Assembly (NCBI GenBank): GCA_020025885.1 | Contig: JAHHRJ010000006.1 | Coordinates: forward strand, 1-64,000 | Length of the DNA stretch: 64,000 nt | Direction: 5' to 3' | DNA from: Butyricicoccus sp. | GTDB taxonomy: Bacteria; Bacillota; Clostridia; Oscillospirales; Butyricicoccaceae | Part shown: one piece after another, positions 7,829 to 17,038 of the stretch | Position numbering within the stretch: the first letter of the stretch is position 1 | Layout of the letters: every line of letters begins with the position of its first letter | Translations under genes and position numbers: made by a program | Notes under the pieces: model-generated | Databases searched by the model: none | Told to the model about the DNA's origin: nothing | The model's input: only the letters and a program-made list of their open reading frames with translations

Positions 7829-8863
7829 TTACATACAGATCAGCCCATATTTTTCAGCAAAATACTTCAATATGCGCGGTTCCTGTTCCCATGTCCCATC
7901 ATAAAGCGCAAGCCCAGCATAGACGCGCAGTGCCTTTTCCAACAGTTCTGGCGACTCCGCACACAGACACACTGGACGTGTGATCATATAGAGATTTTCT
8001 TCCAGCGCGATCACATCTTCCTCTTCCTCCAATAGCAGCTTAAACGCCGCTGGTGTCTCGTCTTCCAACTCAATGAGATGCTCACAGAGTAAGTGGTCAC
8101 AGCTGATCTCATCAGAAATACTTGCTGTCCAATCAATGAAATGTGCATCTCGTCCATCCGGTGCGAGTACCACATCATCAAGCTCGCGCGGAATAATTGT
8201 ATTGATTCCATTCGCCGCACGGATCTGCACCAGATCTGCCAGCCGTCTTGCCCGCTCGTTTGCAACTGGCACAAACAGTTCTACATTTGGCAAATCAATT
8301 CCTCTTAGCAGCCACACCGCTGGACAGCGTACCCCAAGAGATATTCTCGCATATGGCGCAATCGCATGAAGTGCTTCTGGCAAATCTTCTGGCTCGGAAG
8401 CCGTCAAGACAACTGTTGATACCCCAATACGCTGTAATACCGCAATCGCCGCAACACAGTCTGTGCCATCTTCCATGCGGCAGTCCGCATCGACTGGCAG
8501 CTCTGCCATGAGTGCCGCACCAGAAAGGTCTGTGACTGCCAGCACAGCCGCACGGAGTGCATGAAAATTAGACACCCCATGCAGATAATAAAAATCGGCA
8601 TGCAGCTTTAAAAGTGGCTGAAATAGTTTGCGGCACTCCTGAATATATGCTTCACAAGCCGGAAGTTCTGCATCTTCTGGCAGAGCCGGACAAGGGAGCA
8701 TGAGACCTGCTGGAACTTCCGGGCAGGTCTCACGCATATGAGCGAGGATTTGAGGGTCAGCCGCAAGCGCACCAGCGATCAGATCCCGATTGCTGGCAAG
8801 CAGTGAATGGTCATCTGGGTCAGTAACCATCAGCTGACCCTCTGATAACGGAATCGATTCCAT
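7829..8863 (-). CDS. MetH-like protein: degenerate homocysteine-methyltransferase barrel
   Basis: A 344-residue protein that starts with a perfect AAGGAGGAAAAA-ATG. The middle (residues about 100-215: LMAELPVDADCRMEDGTDC...GVSTVVLTASEPEDL...ISLGVRCPA) follows the order of a homocysteine S-methyltransferase barrel, in which 'GTD', 'G.N' and 'P.NAG' motifs occur. The C-terminus (RPVCLCAESPELLEKALRVY) resembles the start of the pterin-binding barrel of MetH. The zinc-binding cysteine motifs (GGC/GGCCG) are missing, so methyl transfer to homocysteine is doubtful. This is an inference from remembered family patterns. It lies between prmA and the S41 protease with 15-16-base gaps. Confidence 0.5.
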   Translation of the reverse strand: MESIPLSEGQLMVTDPDDHSLLASNRDLIAGALAADPQILAHMRETCPEVPAGLMLPCPALPEDAELPACEAYIQECRKLFQPLLKLHADFYYLHGVSNFHALRAAVLAVTDLSGAALMAELPVDADCRMEDGTDCVAAIAVLQRIGVSTVVLTASEPEDLPEALHAIAPYARISLGVRCPAVWLLRGIDLPNVELFVPVANERARRLADLVQIRAANGINTIIPRELDDVVLAPDGRDAHFIDWTASISDEISCDHLLCEHLIELEDETPAAFKLLLEEEEDVIALEENLYMITRPVCLCAESPELLEKALRVYAGLALYDGTWEQEPRILKYFAEKYGLICM

Positions 8864-8879
8864 TTTTTCCTCCTTGAAA

Positions 8880-10352
8880 TCAGGCAGCACGCCAAGAACC
8901 ATCTGCCTGCGGCGTGTAGCGCAGCGGCTGTGATGCCGCCGCCCGACATACTTCCAGCGCCGCATAATACACATCATCGATCATCAAACCGCGTTCGGCT
9001 GCACGCTGGGTCGCCTTATCCAGCACGGCGAGGGTATCTTCCCCTGCCCCAAGCTGCGGATCGAGTCCAGCGTCCATCTGAAAACGGCGCAGCGCACCAA
9101 ACGCACGCGTATCGAGTACATCTGTTGGCTTTTCCAAGTATCCAAGTGCATGCAGCCGCTCGCACACGGCACGCACCTGCGCACTCTTTTGTCCATAGAG
9201 GACTGGCGTTTTCAGATCCAGCGGCGCCGCTGTCTTGAGGTAACTGCGAATGGTGCGCAGCGTATGCTTTTCAATATCTGGTGTCAGTCCAACGCCTTCC
9301 CATCCGCCCGACTTAGGCAGATACATTTCCAAACAGGTGAGCACCAAATAGTCTCCATCTAAGACCAAATGATATTGCCCCTGCCCCTTGCCATAGGTCT
9401 GATCACCCATGAGAACAGCACCGCCAACTTCATGCAGCACACCTGCCATAAGCTCTGCGGCAGAAGCCGTATTTGGGCTGACCAGCACGACCATTTTGCG
9501 CAGAGGAAGCCCGCCGCCCTTTGCCTCATAAACCTGATCGCCTCCAAGGCTCTTGCGGTAATGCATGGTTGCCATCTTGCCCGGCTTTTCCAGCATCAGA
9601 TCCAGCATTTCGAATGCTGCATCCACCATACCGCCGCCATTGTCGCGCAGATCCAAGATCACAGCATTGGTTTTCTTTTCATCCAGTCCATTCCAAATCT
9701 CTGCAAAGTCCTCTGCATCATGCATGGAAGAGAATGCAGTAATTGAAATGTATTCCACGCCCGGAGCTGCCTGTCGTGCACTGACGGTCTCTTCCAGAAT
9801 CTTTTCGCGCTTCATCCGAAAAGACAGCTCCTTACCTTCACGAGACACTGTGATCTGCACCTGTGTTCCAGTATCCCCCTGTAATTTTTCTCCAATTTGC
9901 GCAAGAGATGCCTTTGTCACATCCATACCATCCACAGTCAGCAGGCGATCTCCCACCTGCACACCAGCTGTTGCTGCTGGTGAATGGCGCACCACCTGAC
10001 GCACAAAAGCACCCCCCTCGTCCTGTGTCACCGCAACACCGATCCCAGCATAACCAGACAGGGTCGAAAATCCTGTCTGATACTCTTTTCCTGTCAAATA
10101 CATCGAATGTGTATCCATTCCACCCAAAATATCATTGAGCACATCGCCCAATGCGTCTGGGTGTTCCTCCAGATATGCCGAACTTTCCGCAATCGTCTCC
10201 TGCGTCACAGGATGCGTCTCCGCGACCAAGCCGCGTGCATTGATGATTGATACCGCTCGCTGAAACCGCTCCACGGAAGACAGCGCGGCGGCGTGCCCTG
10301 TCAGCACAGCCATACATAACAAAGCAGCCATACATTTTTTCAGGATTTGCAA
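8880..10352 (-). CDS. S41-family C-terminal processing peptidase with PDZ and peptidoglycan-binding-like domain
   Basis: A secreted CtpA/CtpB-type serine protease of 490 residues. It has a signal peptide (residues 1-23), a PDZ domain (about 93-175: GYAGIGVAVTQDEGG...GVQVGDRLLTVDG) and an S41 core with the substrate-binding LDLRDNGGG. The nucleophilic Ser lies in NTASAAELMAG and the catalytic Lys in YGKGQGQ. The C-terminal 100 residues (VRAVCERLHALGYLEKP...FGALRRFQMDAGL) resemble a peptidoglycan-binding repeat, as in CtpB-like proteases. Bacillus CtpB cleaves SpoIVFA during sporulation; whether this one does is not known. Confidence 0.9.
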   Translation of the reverse strand: MQILKKCMAALLCMAVLTGHAAALSSVERFQRAVSIINARGLVAETHPVTQETIAESSAYLEEHPDALGDVLNDILGGMDTHSMYLTGKEYQTGFSTLSGYAGIGVAVTQDEGGAFVRQVVRHSPAATAGVQVGDRLLTVDGMDVTKASLAQIGEKLQGDTGTQVQITVSREGKELSFRMKREKILEETVSARQAAPGVEYISITAFSSMHDAEDFAEIWNGLDEKKTNAVILDLRDNGGGMVDAAFEMLDLMLEKPGKMATMHYRKSLGGDQVYEAKGGGLPLRKMVVLVSPNTASAAELMAGVLHEVGGAVLMGDQTYGKGQGQYHLVLDGDYLVLTCLEMYLPKSGGWEGVGLTPDIEKHTLRTIRSYLKTAAPLDLKTPVLYGQKSAQVRAVCERLHALGYLEKPTDVLDTRAFGALRRFQMDAGLDPQLGAGEDTLAVLDKATQRAAERGLMIDDVYYAALEVCRAAASQPLRYTPQADGSWRAA

Positions 10353-10418
10353 GGTAAGCTCCTTTCACGGATGAAAAAGACCACATGAACATTTGAAATC
10401 AGGGAAATTTTCCGCTGA

Positions 10419-12113
10419 TTACATCTTTTCTGGTGCATCTACACCAATGATATGCAGTACATTGCGCACGGTCTGTACAGCCGCCTGACACAGACACAGA
10501 CGTGCATCGCGCAGTGCAGGCTCTGCATCCATAATGCGGCAAGCATTGTAGAAGCGGTGGAACTGTGCTGCCAGCTGTACGCCATACTTATTGAGCTTAG
10601 ATGGGTCACGTGCTTCCGCAGCTTCCAAAATTTCCTCTGGCAGCAGTGCGATCGCCTTAATAAGTGCCTTTTCGTCTGCATGGGTCAGCACAGTCAAATC
10701 AACTGCATCTGCGCGTGGTACGGTCACACCATTCTCTGCTGCATTGCGCAGGATGGAGCAAATACGTGCATGTGCATACTGTACATAGTAAAGTGGGTTT
10801 TCTGAATCCTGCTTGACTGCAAGATCGAGGTCAAATTCCATCTGTGTCTCTGCTGCACGGGAGTTGAAGAAGAAACGTGCTGCATCAACTGGAATCTCAT
10901 CCAAAAGATCAGACAGGGTCAGGCTCTTACCAGTACGCTTGGACATACGAACCACTTCGCCGCCCTGCATCATGCGCACGAGCTGCATGAGTACGATCTC
11001 GAGACGCTCAGAGCCATTCAGCCCCAGTGCATCCAGTGCACGCTGCAAACGTGCCACATGACCATGATGATCCGCGCCCCAGATATTGATAACACGATCA
11101 AATTCGCGGGTCTGGAACTTATTGCGGTGGTATGCAATATCTGCTGCAAAGTAGGTATAGAAGCCATTTGCACGGCGCAGTACATCATCCTTATCCGCAC
11201 CAAACGCCGTGGACTTGAGCCATAGTGCGCCATCCTGCTCATAGGTCACACCTGCATCTGTCAGCATCTGCACAGTTTCTGCAACCGCACCAGAATCATG
11301 CAGGGTAGACTCACGGAACCATACATCATAATGGATCTTATAGCGCTCCAGATCGCGCTGCATCTTTTCAATGTTATGCGGCAGACCATAGCCAACAATG
11401 GTGTGAAAGCGCTCTTCTTCGCTCATAGCCAGCAGGGCATCTCCGTGCTGTTCCACCAAATTGTGTGCCAGCTCGCGGATATCTGCGCCCTGATACCAAG
11501 ACGGATCGAACGCGATCGCATCTTCGCCCTTGAGCTCCTGAATATAGCGTCCCTCAACGGAATGTGCAAACTTATCGACCTGATTGCCTGCATCGTTAAT
11601 ATAGAACTCACGGGTTACATCATTACCAGCCCAGTCGAGCACTTCTGCAAGACAGTCACCCAGCACGCCGCCACGCGCATTGCCCATGTGCATCGGGCCA
11701 GTTGGGTTTGCAGAAACGAACTCAACCATAATCTTTTCCGGATTTTCCTTCTTGGTTCTGCCGTATGCTTCGCCGCATGTGCTAACCGCACGAACTGCAT
11801 CCTGATACCAGCCTGCATTAAAAGTAAAGTTTAAAAATCCCGGACCTGCGATATCCATCTTCTCAAAACAGGTATCTGTAAGATCTGCCTGCGCAACGAT
11901 GCTTTCTGCAATCTTGCGCGGTGCCATATGCAGCGGCTTTGCGCACTGCATCGCAAAAGTAGATGCCCAGTCGCCATTGGATGCATCCTTCGGAATTTCT
12001 ACTGCGATTGGGGGCAGCTCTGCCTGCGGCAGGGTTCCAGCTGCAACCGCTTTTTCATAAGCTGCCTTTACAATGGCGATCGCCTGCTGGCGTGCAGTTT
12101 CTAACAGGTTCAT
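10419..12113 (-). CDS. argS: Arginyl-tRNA synthetase
   Basis: A class I aminoacyl-tRNA synthetase of 564 residues charging tRNA-Arg. It has the HIGH-type signature PTGPMHMGNARGG near residue 120, the KMSKS-equivalent RMSKRTGK and the C-terminal DALR anticodon-binding domain. I chose the ATG at 12113 (nine bases after GGAGA); the GTG at 12122 sits directly on that site. It follows the DUF1934 gene, as ywiB precedes argS in Bacillus. No T-box leader is visible upstream. Confidence 0.96.
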   Translation of the reverse strand: MNLLETARQQAIAIVKAAYEKAVAAGTLPQAELPPIAVEIPKDASNGDWASTFAMQCAKPLHMAPRKIAESIVAQADLTDTCFEKMDIAGPGFLNFTFNAGWYQDAVRAVSTCGEAYGRTKKENPEKIMVEFVSANPTGPMHMGNARGGVLGDCLAEVLDWAGNDVTREFYINDAGNQVDKFAHSVEGRYIQELKGEDAIAFDPSWYQGADIRELAHNLVEQHGDALLAMSEEERFHTIVGYGLPHNIEKMQRDLERYKIHYDVWFRESTLHDSGAVAETVQMLTDAGVTYEQDGALWLKSTAFGADKDDVLRRANGFYTYFAADIAYHRNKFQTREFDRVINIWGADHHGHVARLQRALDALGLNGSERLEIVLMQLVRMMQGGEVVRMSKRTGKSLTLSDLLDEIPVDAARFFFNSRAAETQMEFDLDLAVKQDSENPLYYVQYAHARICSILRNAAENGVTVPRADAVDLTVLTHADEKALIKAIALLPEEILEAAEARDPSKLNKYGVQLAAQFHRFYNACRIMDAEPALRDARLCLCQAAVQTVRNVLHIIGVDAPEKM

Positions 12114-12172
12114 AACATTCACTCTCCGTATATCTTGGATTCTTTTTTCATTTTAAAAGGCAATTTTTTACC

Positions 12173-12616
12173 TTATCCCATTGGTTCTGTGGATACCACC
12201 ATCTCAAAGCGATGACGCCCAGCCAAATTCTGATCGACCTCGATCGTGTAGTCGATCGCAAGCATACCGCCATCCTCTGTAATATTATTGACGATTCTGG
12301 AAGTGCGTGTTGAAATAGTGAGCGCCGCGCCAAAGTTTGTCTGATATAGACCAACATGACGTTGATTTTCCAAAAACAGCATTTCCGAAGGGCAGTTTCC
12401 TGTGCGGGTCATACACACCGATCCCTTGTCGATTTTCAGCATCGTGTGTGTGCCTTGCAGCCCTGTGATCTCGCTTTCATCATAGGTGATATAATACTTG
12501 TCACGTCTGCGGTAAAGGCGTGCCGCTGTCATCATGTTGACTTCCTCCGGCTCGCACCCTTCAAAGCGCTGTACAGAATGAATCGACAACCAAACGTCTT
12601 TTTTTATATCTTCCAT
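12173..12616 (-). CDS. DUF1934 (YwiB-like) beta-barrel protein
   Basis: A 147-residue cytosolic protein without a signal peptide and rich in short beta strands (YYITYDESEITGLQGTHTMLKI...). The pattern and its position directly upstream of argS match the YwiB/DUF1934 family, a calycin-like barrel of unknown ligand. The start has GATAGGAGATAGCC-ATG. It probably belongs to a murI-DUF1934-argS transcript. Confidence 0.8.
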   Translation of the reverse strand: MEDIKKDVWLSIHSVQRFEGCEPEEVNMMTAARLYRRRDKYYITYDESEITGLQGTHTMLKIDKGSVCMTRTGNCPSEMLFLENQRHVGLYQTNFGAALTISTRTSRIVNNITEDGGMLAIDYTIEVDQNLAGRHRFEMVVSTEPMG

Positions 12617-12639
12617 GGCTATCTCCTATCAAAAATATT

Positions 12640-13440
12640 TCAAAGCGCGTCAAAATCCATTCGCTCTGCCGGAAAATCCAACGCGCTATGTAAAAATCCG
12701 GGTGCAAGCGCATTAAATCCTTCTGGATCATCTGAGACAAAATAGCGGGTCTTGCCCTGCCGCGCTTGTGCTGGGGTAAGGATGCCGCGCACGCACTCTG
12801 CTGCCGCCGCACCAGAATCGATGAGGCGCACATGCTCACCCATTTCTGCCGCGATCACCTCTCGCAAAAGCGGATAATGCGTACATGCAAGAATGAGCGT
12901 GTCTACGTTCTGTGCTTTGATCGGGGCTAGATATTCCTGCACCAATGTTTCTGCTACAATATCTCCGCGGTGTACGCGTCCATTTTCTGCAAGCGGCACA
13001 AGCAAGGGGCACGCCTGCATAAATACAGATAGATTGGGGTCAGCCGCTGACAGCATCCGCTTATAAACACCGGAACGCACAGTTGCCTGCGTGCCAATCA
13101 CACCAATGCGCCCTGCAACGGTTGCCTTCCGTGCCGCATCACAAGCAGGCGCGACCACGCCGATCATTGGCACGTCGGTTTCTGCCGCAACAATATCGAG
13201 TGCTGTTGCCGAAACCGTATTGCATGCAACTACAATCGCCTTAATATCAAACGCACGCAAGAACTGTACATCCTGCCGCGTATATTTTAAAATCGTTTCC
13301 GCCGAGCGGGTTCCATATGGCACACGTCCAGTATCTCCAAAGTAGATGATATCCTCATGGGGCAGAATTTCATGCAGTCGGCGTACTGCAGTCAAACCGC
13401 CTACACCCGAATCAAACACACCGATCGGACGGTTATCCAT
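12640..13440 (-). CDS. murI: Glutamate racemase
   Basis: MurI converts L-glutamate to D-glutamate for peptidoglycan. The 266-residue product has the complete active site: GVFDSGVGGLT at the N-terminus, the first catalytic Cys in VVACNTVSATAL and the second in ILACTHYPLL. The ATG at 13440 is the natural start. It overlaps the end of ddl by eight bases, so the two wall genes are translationally coupled. Confidence 0.96.
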   Translation of the reverse strand: MDNRPIGVFDSGVGGLTAVRRLHEILPHEDIIYFGDTGRVPYGTRSAETILKYTRQDVQFLRAFDIKAIVVACNTVSATALDIVAAETDVPMIGVVAPACDAARKATVAGRIGVIGTQATVRSGVYKRMLSAADPNLSVFMQACPLLVPLAENGRVHRGDIVAETLVQEYLAPIKAQNVDTLILACTHYPLLREVIAAEMGEHVRLIDSGAAAAECVRGILTPAQARQGKTRYFVSDDPEGFNALAPGFLHSALDFPAERMDFDAL

Positions 13441-14509
13441 GTACATCCTCCATTGCCAGTGCAACCAGACGATCGATTAACGCACTGTAACACAAACCAC
13501 CGTGCTCAAACAGCTTGGGGTACATGGAAATGCTTGTAAATCCAGGAATTGTATTGATTTCGTTGAATACAATTTCTTTCCCATCTCGTGTGCAGAAGAA
13601 GTCCACGCGAGACAGTCCACGGCATCCAAGTGCCGTATATACGCGAATTGCATTCTCCTGTACCTGTGCGATCGCCTGCTCAGAAATATGGGCTGGAATA
13701 TAGAGCGCGGAGGATGCATCATTATACTTTGCATCAAAGGTATAGAACGTCTGGGTCGGCGCGATCTGTCCTACCGTAGAAGCAATGGGATCGGTATTGC
13801 CCAGCACCGCACATTCCACTTCATATCCATCAATAAACTCTTCCACCAGAACTTTAGTATCCCAGCGGAACGCCTCTGCAAGACCTGCAACCAGCCCGTC
13901 GAAATCATCCGCACGTGCAACGCCCACAGAAGATCCAGAGGAGCAAGGCTTCACAAACATCGGGTATACACTGTCAAGCTTTGCCTCTGCACGCTTTGCT
14001 ACTGCCATTGCATCTTTCTGATAGTCCGGACGCAGAACGATCTCATATGCCGCCTGTCGCACACCAGTTGTGCCCACGATGATCTTGGTCAGACTCTTGT
14101 CCATTGCATTTGCGGATGCCGCAACACCCGGTCCCACAAACGGAATGCCTGCCAGTGTCAGCAGTCCCTGTACCGCGCCATCTTCGCCGCCGAAGCCATG
14201 TAACACTGGGAAGCAAACATCAATGTGGATGCGCTCCATACCGTTTTCCCGCTCGACAAGCAGTCCATGCGTCTCGCGATCTGGCGAAAACACCGCAGGG
14301 CACAAACTTGGCTCCTGCTCCCATGCGCCCGATTTTACCTTTTCCGGGTCAGCATTTTCATAAAGAAACCATCTGCCATCGCGTGTAATGCCTACTGGCA
14401 CCAACTCATATTTACTCTGATCTGCATTTGTCAAAATCGAGGATGCCGAAATGCAAGAAATCTTATGTTCGTTCGACAAACCACCAAATAAAACCGCAAG
14501 CTTTAACAT
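13433..14509 (-). CDS. ddl: D-alanine--D-alanine ligase
   Basis: An ATP-grasp ligase of 358 residues making the D-Ala-D-Ala dipeptide of peptidoglycan. It shows the N-terminal LFGGLSNEHKISCISA motif (GG.S.EHEVS), the glycine-rich loop GSSVGV, and the metal- and substrate-binding tail FNEINTIPGFTSISMYPKL. The ribosome-binding site (AGAGGG) is moderate. It is the first gene of a ddl-murI pair dedicated to D-amino acids of the wall. Confidence 0.96.
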   Translation of the reverse strand: MLKLAVLFGGLSNEHKISCISASSILTNADQSKYELVPVGITRDGRWFLYENADPEKVKSGAWEQEPSLCPAVFSPDRETHGLLVERENGMERIHIDVCFPVLHGFGGEDGAVQGLLTLAGIPFVGPGVAASANAMDKSLTKIIVGTTGVRQAAYEIVLRPDYQKDAMAVAKRAEAKLDSVYPMFVKPCSSGSSVGVARADDFDGLVAGLAEAFRWDTKVLVEEFIDGYEVECAVLGNTDPIASTVGQIAPTQTFYTFDAKYNDASSALYIPAHISEQAIAQVQENAIRVYTALGCRGLSRVDFFCTRDGKEIVFNEINTIPGFTSISMYPKLFEHGGLCYSALIDRLVALAMEDVHG

Positions 14510-14681
14510 GGTATTCCAAACCCTCTTTTACATATTTACTCAGTTTCCATTATACGATAATTGGGGGAAAAATACAAATACTTTGCACAAAAACTATTCC
14601 GAAAAGTGTTCTCCCCAATGGGCGTTCCTTGTGCACCCTGCGGCACAAATGTGAACAAAGCATGAATCCTGCAAATACCAC

Positions 14682-14712
14682 TTGACACACAATACTATAT
14701 GTCATATAGTAT
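14682..14712 (+). promoter_or_regulatory. PadR-operon promoter overlapped by a perfect 21-bp palindrome
   Basis: TTGACA (14682-14687) and TATAGT (14705-14710) are 17 bases apart. The stretch 14692-14712 is a perfect palindrome of two 10-base arms (ATACTATATG and CATATAGTAT) around one T. It covers the spacer and -10 element, which is where a repressor would block RNA polymerase. The likely binder is the PadR protein encoded next (autoregulation). Confidence 0.85.
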
Positions 14713-14739
14713 TATACAACAAACAAGGAGGCGAACGGT

Positions 14740-15057
14740 ATGTCATTTCCGATCTCTGCCGCCCTGCTCGATGCCATCGTACTTGCGATCGTTGCCCGTG
14801 AGGGGACGTATGGCTATAAGATTACGCAGGATATCCGCGCAGTTATGGATATTTCCGAATCCACCCTCTATCCTGTTTTGCGTCGTCTGCTCAAAGCTGG
14901 AGCACTGGAAACCTATGATGAAGCTGTGGATGGGCGTATGCGACGCTATTACAAAATTACGCCGCAAGGACGCATACAGCTCATCCAGTATCTTTCTGAT
15001 TGGGCAGCGTATCGGGATAGAATCGAAACGATCTTTTTTGGAGGGCGATCCGAATGA
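14740..15057 (+). CDS. PadR-family transcriptional regulator
   Basis: A 105-residue winged-helix repressor of the short PadR type. It has a helix-turn-helix (residues about 10-60: LDAIVLAIVAREGTYGYKITQDIRA...ESTLYPVLRRLLKAG) and a short dimerisation tail. The start has CAAGGAGGCGAACGGT-ATG. The palindrome in its own promoter makes autorepression likely, with an envelope or drug signal as inducer by analogy to other PadR/DUF1700/DUF4097 loci. The last codons overlap the next gene. Confidence 0.93.
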   Translation: MSFPISAALLDAIVLAIVAREGTYGYKITQDIRAVMDISESTLYPVLRRLLKAGALETYDEAVDGRMRRYYKITPQGRIQLIQYLSDWAAYRDRIETIFFGGRSE

Positions 15058-15749
15058 ACGCATATGAATATTTACAAGCGCTACGCGAAGCACTCACTGT
15101 TTTACCAGAAGAAGAGATACAAAGCGCGATCCACTACTATGAAAACTATTTTTTAGATGCTGGTGACGAAAATGCCGAAAATGTCATCGAAGCACTCGGC
15201 GCACCAGAAGACCTTGCACACAGCATTCTGCAAGAATATACAGGTGTAGCACGGCGACGCCCAGAACGCTTTGATCAACCCAACGAGCCGCTTGAAGGCA
15301 TCACACTCGACAAAGAAGGCACACCGCTCGGCAAAACTGCACCGCGCAAAAAGGGGATCAATCCTTGGGTGCTGGCAGCTCTTGTTCTCTTAGCAATTCC
15401 GATTGGGGTTCCTATCCTTGCCGCCCTGGTTGGTGTCGTTGTCGCAATTGCTGCGGCGGTTTTCGGCATTGGGCTTTCGCTGATCGTCATCATCGTGACC
15501 CTTCCCTTTGCGCTGTGTATTGGCGGCGGACTACTCTTCCTGTTTTCGTTTTTTGTGTGGGCACAGCCATTCTCTGCGCTTGCCACACTGGGCGCAGGTC
15601 TTGTATGCAGTGCGGTCGGTTTCCTGCTCACGCTGCTTGCAATCAAACTCCTAATGACTGTTGTACCGTCAATCCTTCGCGCCATGGTATCCGGCCTGCG
15701 CTGGTTGCTGGTTAAAATTCGAGACTTGATTCGAGGTGTATTGCGATGA
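15054..15749 (+). CDS. DUF1700/HAAS-domain membrane protein
   Basis: A 231-residue protein with an N-terminal helical HAAS domain (LQALREALTVLPEEEIQSAIHYYENYF...EALGAPEDLAHSIL), typical of DUF1700, a Lys/Pro-rich linker and four hydrophobic segments (about residues 105-215). Such proteins pair with PadR regulators and are thought to convey envelope state. The start overlaps the PadR stop (ATGA) and the end overlaps the next start, so all three genes are coupled. Confidence 0.88.
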   Translation: MNAYEYLQALREALTVLPEEEIQSAIHYYENYFLDAGDENAENVIEALGAPEDLAHSILQEYTGVARRRPERFDQPNEPLEGITLDKEGTPLGKTAPRKKGINPWVLAALVLLAIPIGVPILAALVGVVVAIAAAVFGIGLSLIVIIVTLPFALCIGGGLLFLFSFFVWAQPFSALATLGAGLVCSAVGFLLTLLAIKLLMTVVPSILRAMVSGLRWLLVKIRDLIRGVLR

Positions 15750-16585
15750 AATTTTTGGCGAAAATTGCGGTCGTTGTCCTAATCTTGGGTGGTGTGCTCT
15801 TTGCCATTGGGCATGCTAAAGGCGGCATTGTATATTCCTCGTGGTATAACGGGCAGCTGCATTCTTGGTCTGATGTACAGAACATTGGCTTTGTCTCAAA
15901 TTTAAGAGACAAAAACTTTGCAGACTCCATTCATGATCACATTGCGCATAAGGTGCGGAGTATGATAGATAATGTACAGACCAACCTGCAAGACATGGTT
16001 TCAGATATTTCCCCCAACGCACCTCGTGCAAGCGACACCATTCGAGACTTACAATTTGACCTTGGACGTGGGCAATATACCATTCAAAGCGGTGCGGAAT
16101 TTTCCGTCACTGGCACAGGCTTAGAGCATATCAAGACTTGGACAGAAGAAAACGCTTGGCATGTTGCGTATACTGGGGGCGCAGATTCGATCGTTGATGC
16201 CAAAGATCGTGTCGTGACGATTACCATTCCAGAGGGACGCAGCTTTGATAAGATCGAACTGAATGCCGGGGCTGCCATTATGACACTGGGTGCACTGACC
16301 GCACAGGAAATCGAGCTGAATATCGGTGCGGGTACGCTGCAAACAGGTGTGCTTACTGCCGAAAGCTTGTGTGCTAATGTAGGCGCCGGTCAGGCAAACA
16401 TTGCCCTTGCAGGAAGCTGGGCAGGATACCAGTATGAGATCGAGTCCGGCATGGGCACAGTCACGGCAAACAATGACACGCTAGCAAGCGGTCTGGGCGG
16501 TGAATTTTCTGGTGGCACAGGCAACCGCTTACTTGATTTAGATGTTGGTATGGGCAACATTGCGCTGACCACTGAAACGCGTTAA
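15746..16585 (+). CDS. DUF4097-family beta-helix protein with N-terminal anchor
   Basis: A 279-residue protein with a hydrophobic N-terminal segment (AVVVLILGGVLFAIG), so anchored and facing outward, followed by a linker and a C-terminal repeat-rich beta region (VVTITIPEGRSFDKIELNAGAA...GALTAQEIELNIGAG...). The 'IELNIGAGTL' repeats are typical of DUF4097/LiaI-LiaF-like proteins that follow HAAS proteins in stress operons. Overlap ATGA with the upstream gene. Confidence 0.85.
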   Translation: MKFLAKIAVVVLILGGVLFAIGHAKGGIVYSSWYNGQLHSWSDVQNIGFVSNLRDKNFADSIHDHIAHKVRSMIDNVQTNLQDMVSDISPNAPRASDTIRDLQFDLGRGQYTIQSGAEFSVTGTGLEHIKTWTEENAWHVAYTGGADSIVDAKDRVVTITIPEGRSFDKIELNAGAAIMTLGALTAQEIELNIGAGTLQTGVLTAESLCANVGAGQANIALAGSWAGYQYEIESGMGTVTANNDTLASGLGGEFSGGTGNRLLDLDVGMGNIALTTETR

Positions 16586-16610
16586 ATGATTCGGAAAGGA
16601 GTCAAAGACT

Positions 16611-16814
16611 ATGTATCAGAACAAAGGACCAAAGCGACTGTATCGCTCTGCAACCGACTGTAAATTATGCGGCGTGTGCGGTGGACTCGGGGAATATTTC
16701 GAGCTTGATTCCACCATTATCCGCCTTGTCATTGTCTTGTTTACGATTTTTGGTTTCTCCATGGGTATATGGATCTATCTTATTGCCGCGGTGATAATGC
16801 CCAATCAACCTTAA
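16611..16814 (+). CDS. PspC-domain protein
   Basis: A 67-residue protein with a canonical PspC domain: [23 protein letters not shown], then [16 protein letters not shown] and a membrane segment. PspC proteins act in phage-shock or Lia-type envelope stress responses. The Cys pair in KLCGVC is slightly unusual, since most members have one Cys or none. It lies 25 bases after the DUF4097 gene with its own GGAAAGGAG site and closes the operon. Confidence 0.92.
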   Translation: MYQNKGPKRLYRSATDCKLCGVCGGLGEYFELDSTIIRLVIVLFTIFGFSMGIWIYLIAAVIMPNQP

Positions 16815-16956
16815 CATTCTACGCTCCGTTTTAGAGGACTTGACCAGCAAGCTGGTCACAGCCTTATCGAAAAACAACCCACTGGATCGTTTTTTTTATC
16901 GCTAAGGTGCCCGACCAACCTTAATATTATACACTCCGACTGGGATAACTTGACCC
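16802..16956. repeat. Pair of imperfect direct repeats, about 40 bp, 110 bp apart
   Basis: The stretch starting at 16805 (CAACCTTAACATTCTACGCTCCG then ...ACTTGACC) is echoed at 16915 (CAACCTTAATATTATACACTCCG then ...ACTTGACC). The copies are offset by 110 bases. Between them is a short GACCAGCAAGCTGGTC hairpin. No gene or clear terminator was found. Confidence 0.5.
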
Positions 16957-16993
16957 GAATAAAAGATTCTGGATGGCTTTTTCTGTGCTTTCG

Positions 16994-17002
16994 TGCTATA
17001 AT
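16994..17002 (+). promoter_or_regulatory. Extended -10 promoter of the 17039 gene
   Basis: TGCTATAAT (TG extension plus a perfect TATAAT) lies 36 bases before the start codon. The -35 region (TGGCTT) is weak, which the extended -10 can compensate. Confidence 0.7.
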
Positions 17003-17038
17003 AGCCATAAATATGGCAGCCTGAAAGGATTGGAACCA

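Noticed and set aside
10419..12172. T-box leader for argS, serS or asnB
   Set aside because: None of the leaders shows the specifier loop or T-box sequence; gaps are too short for argS and serS.
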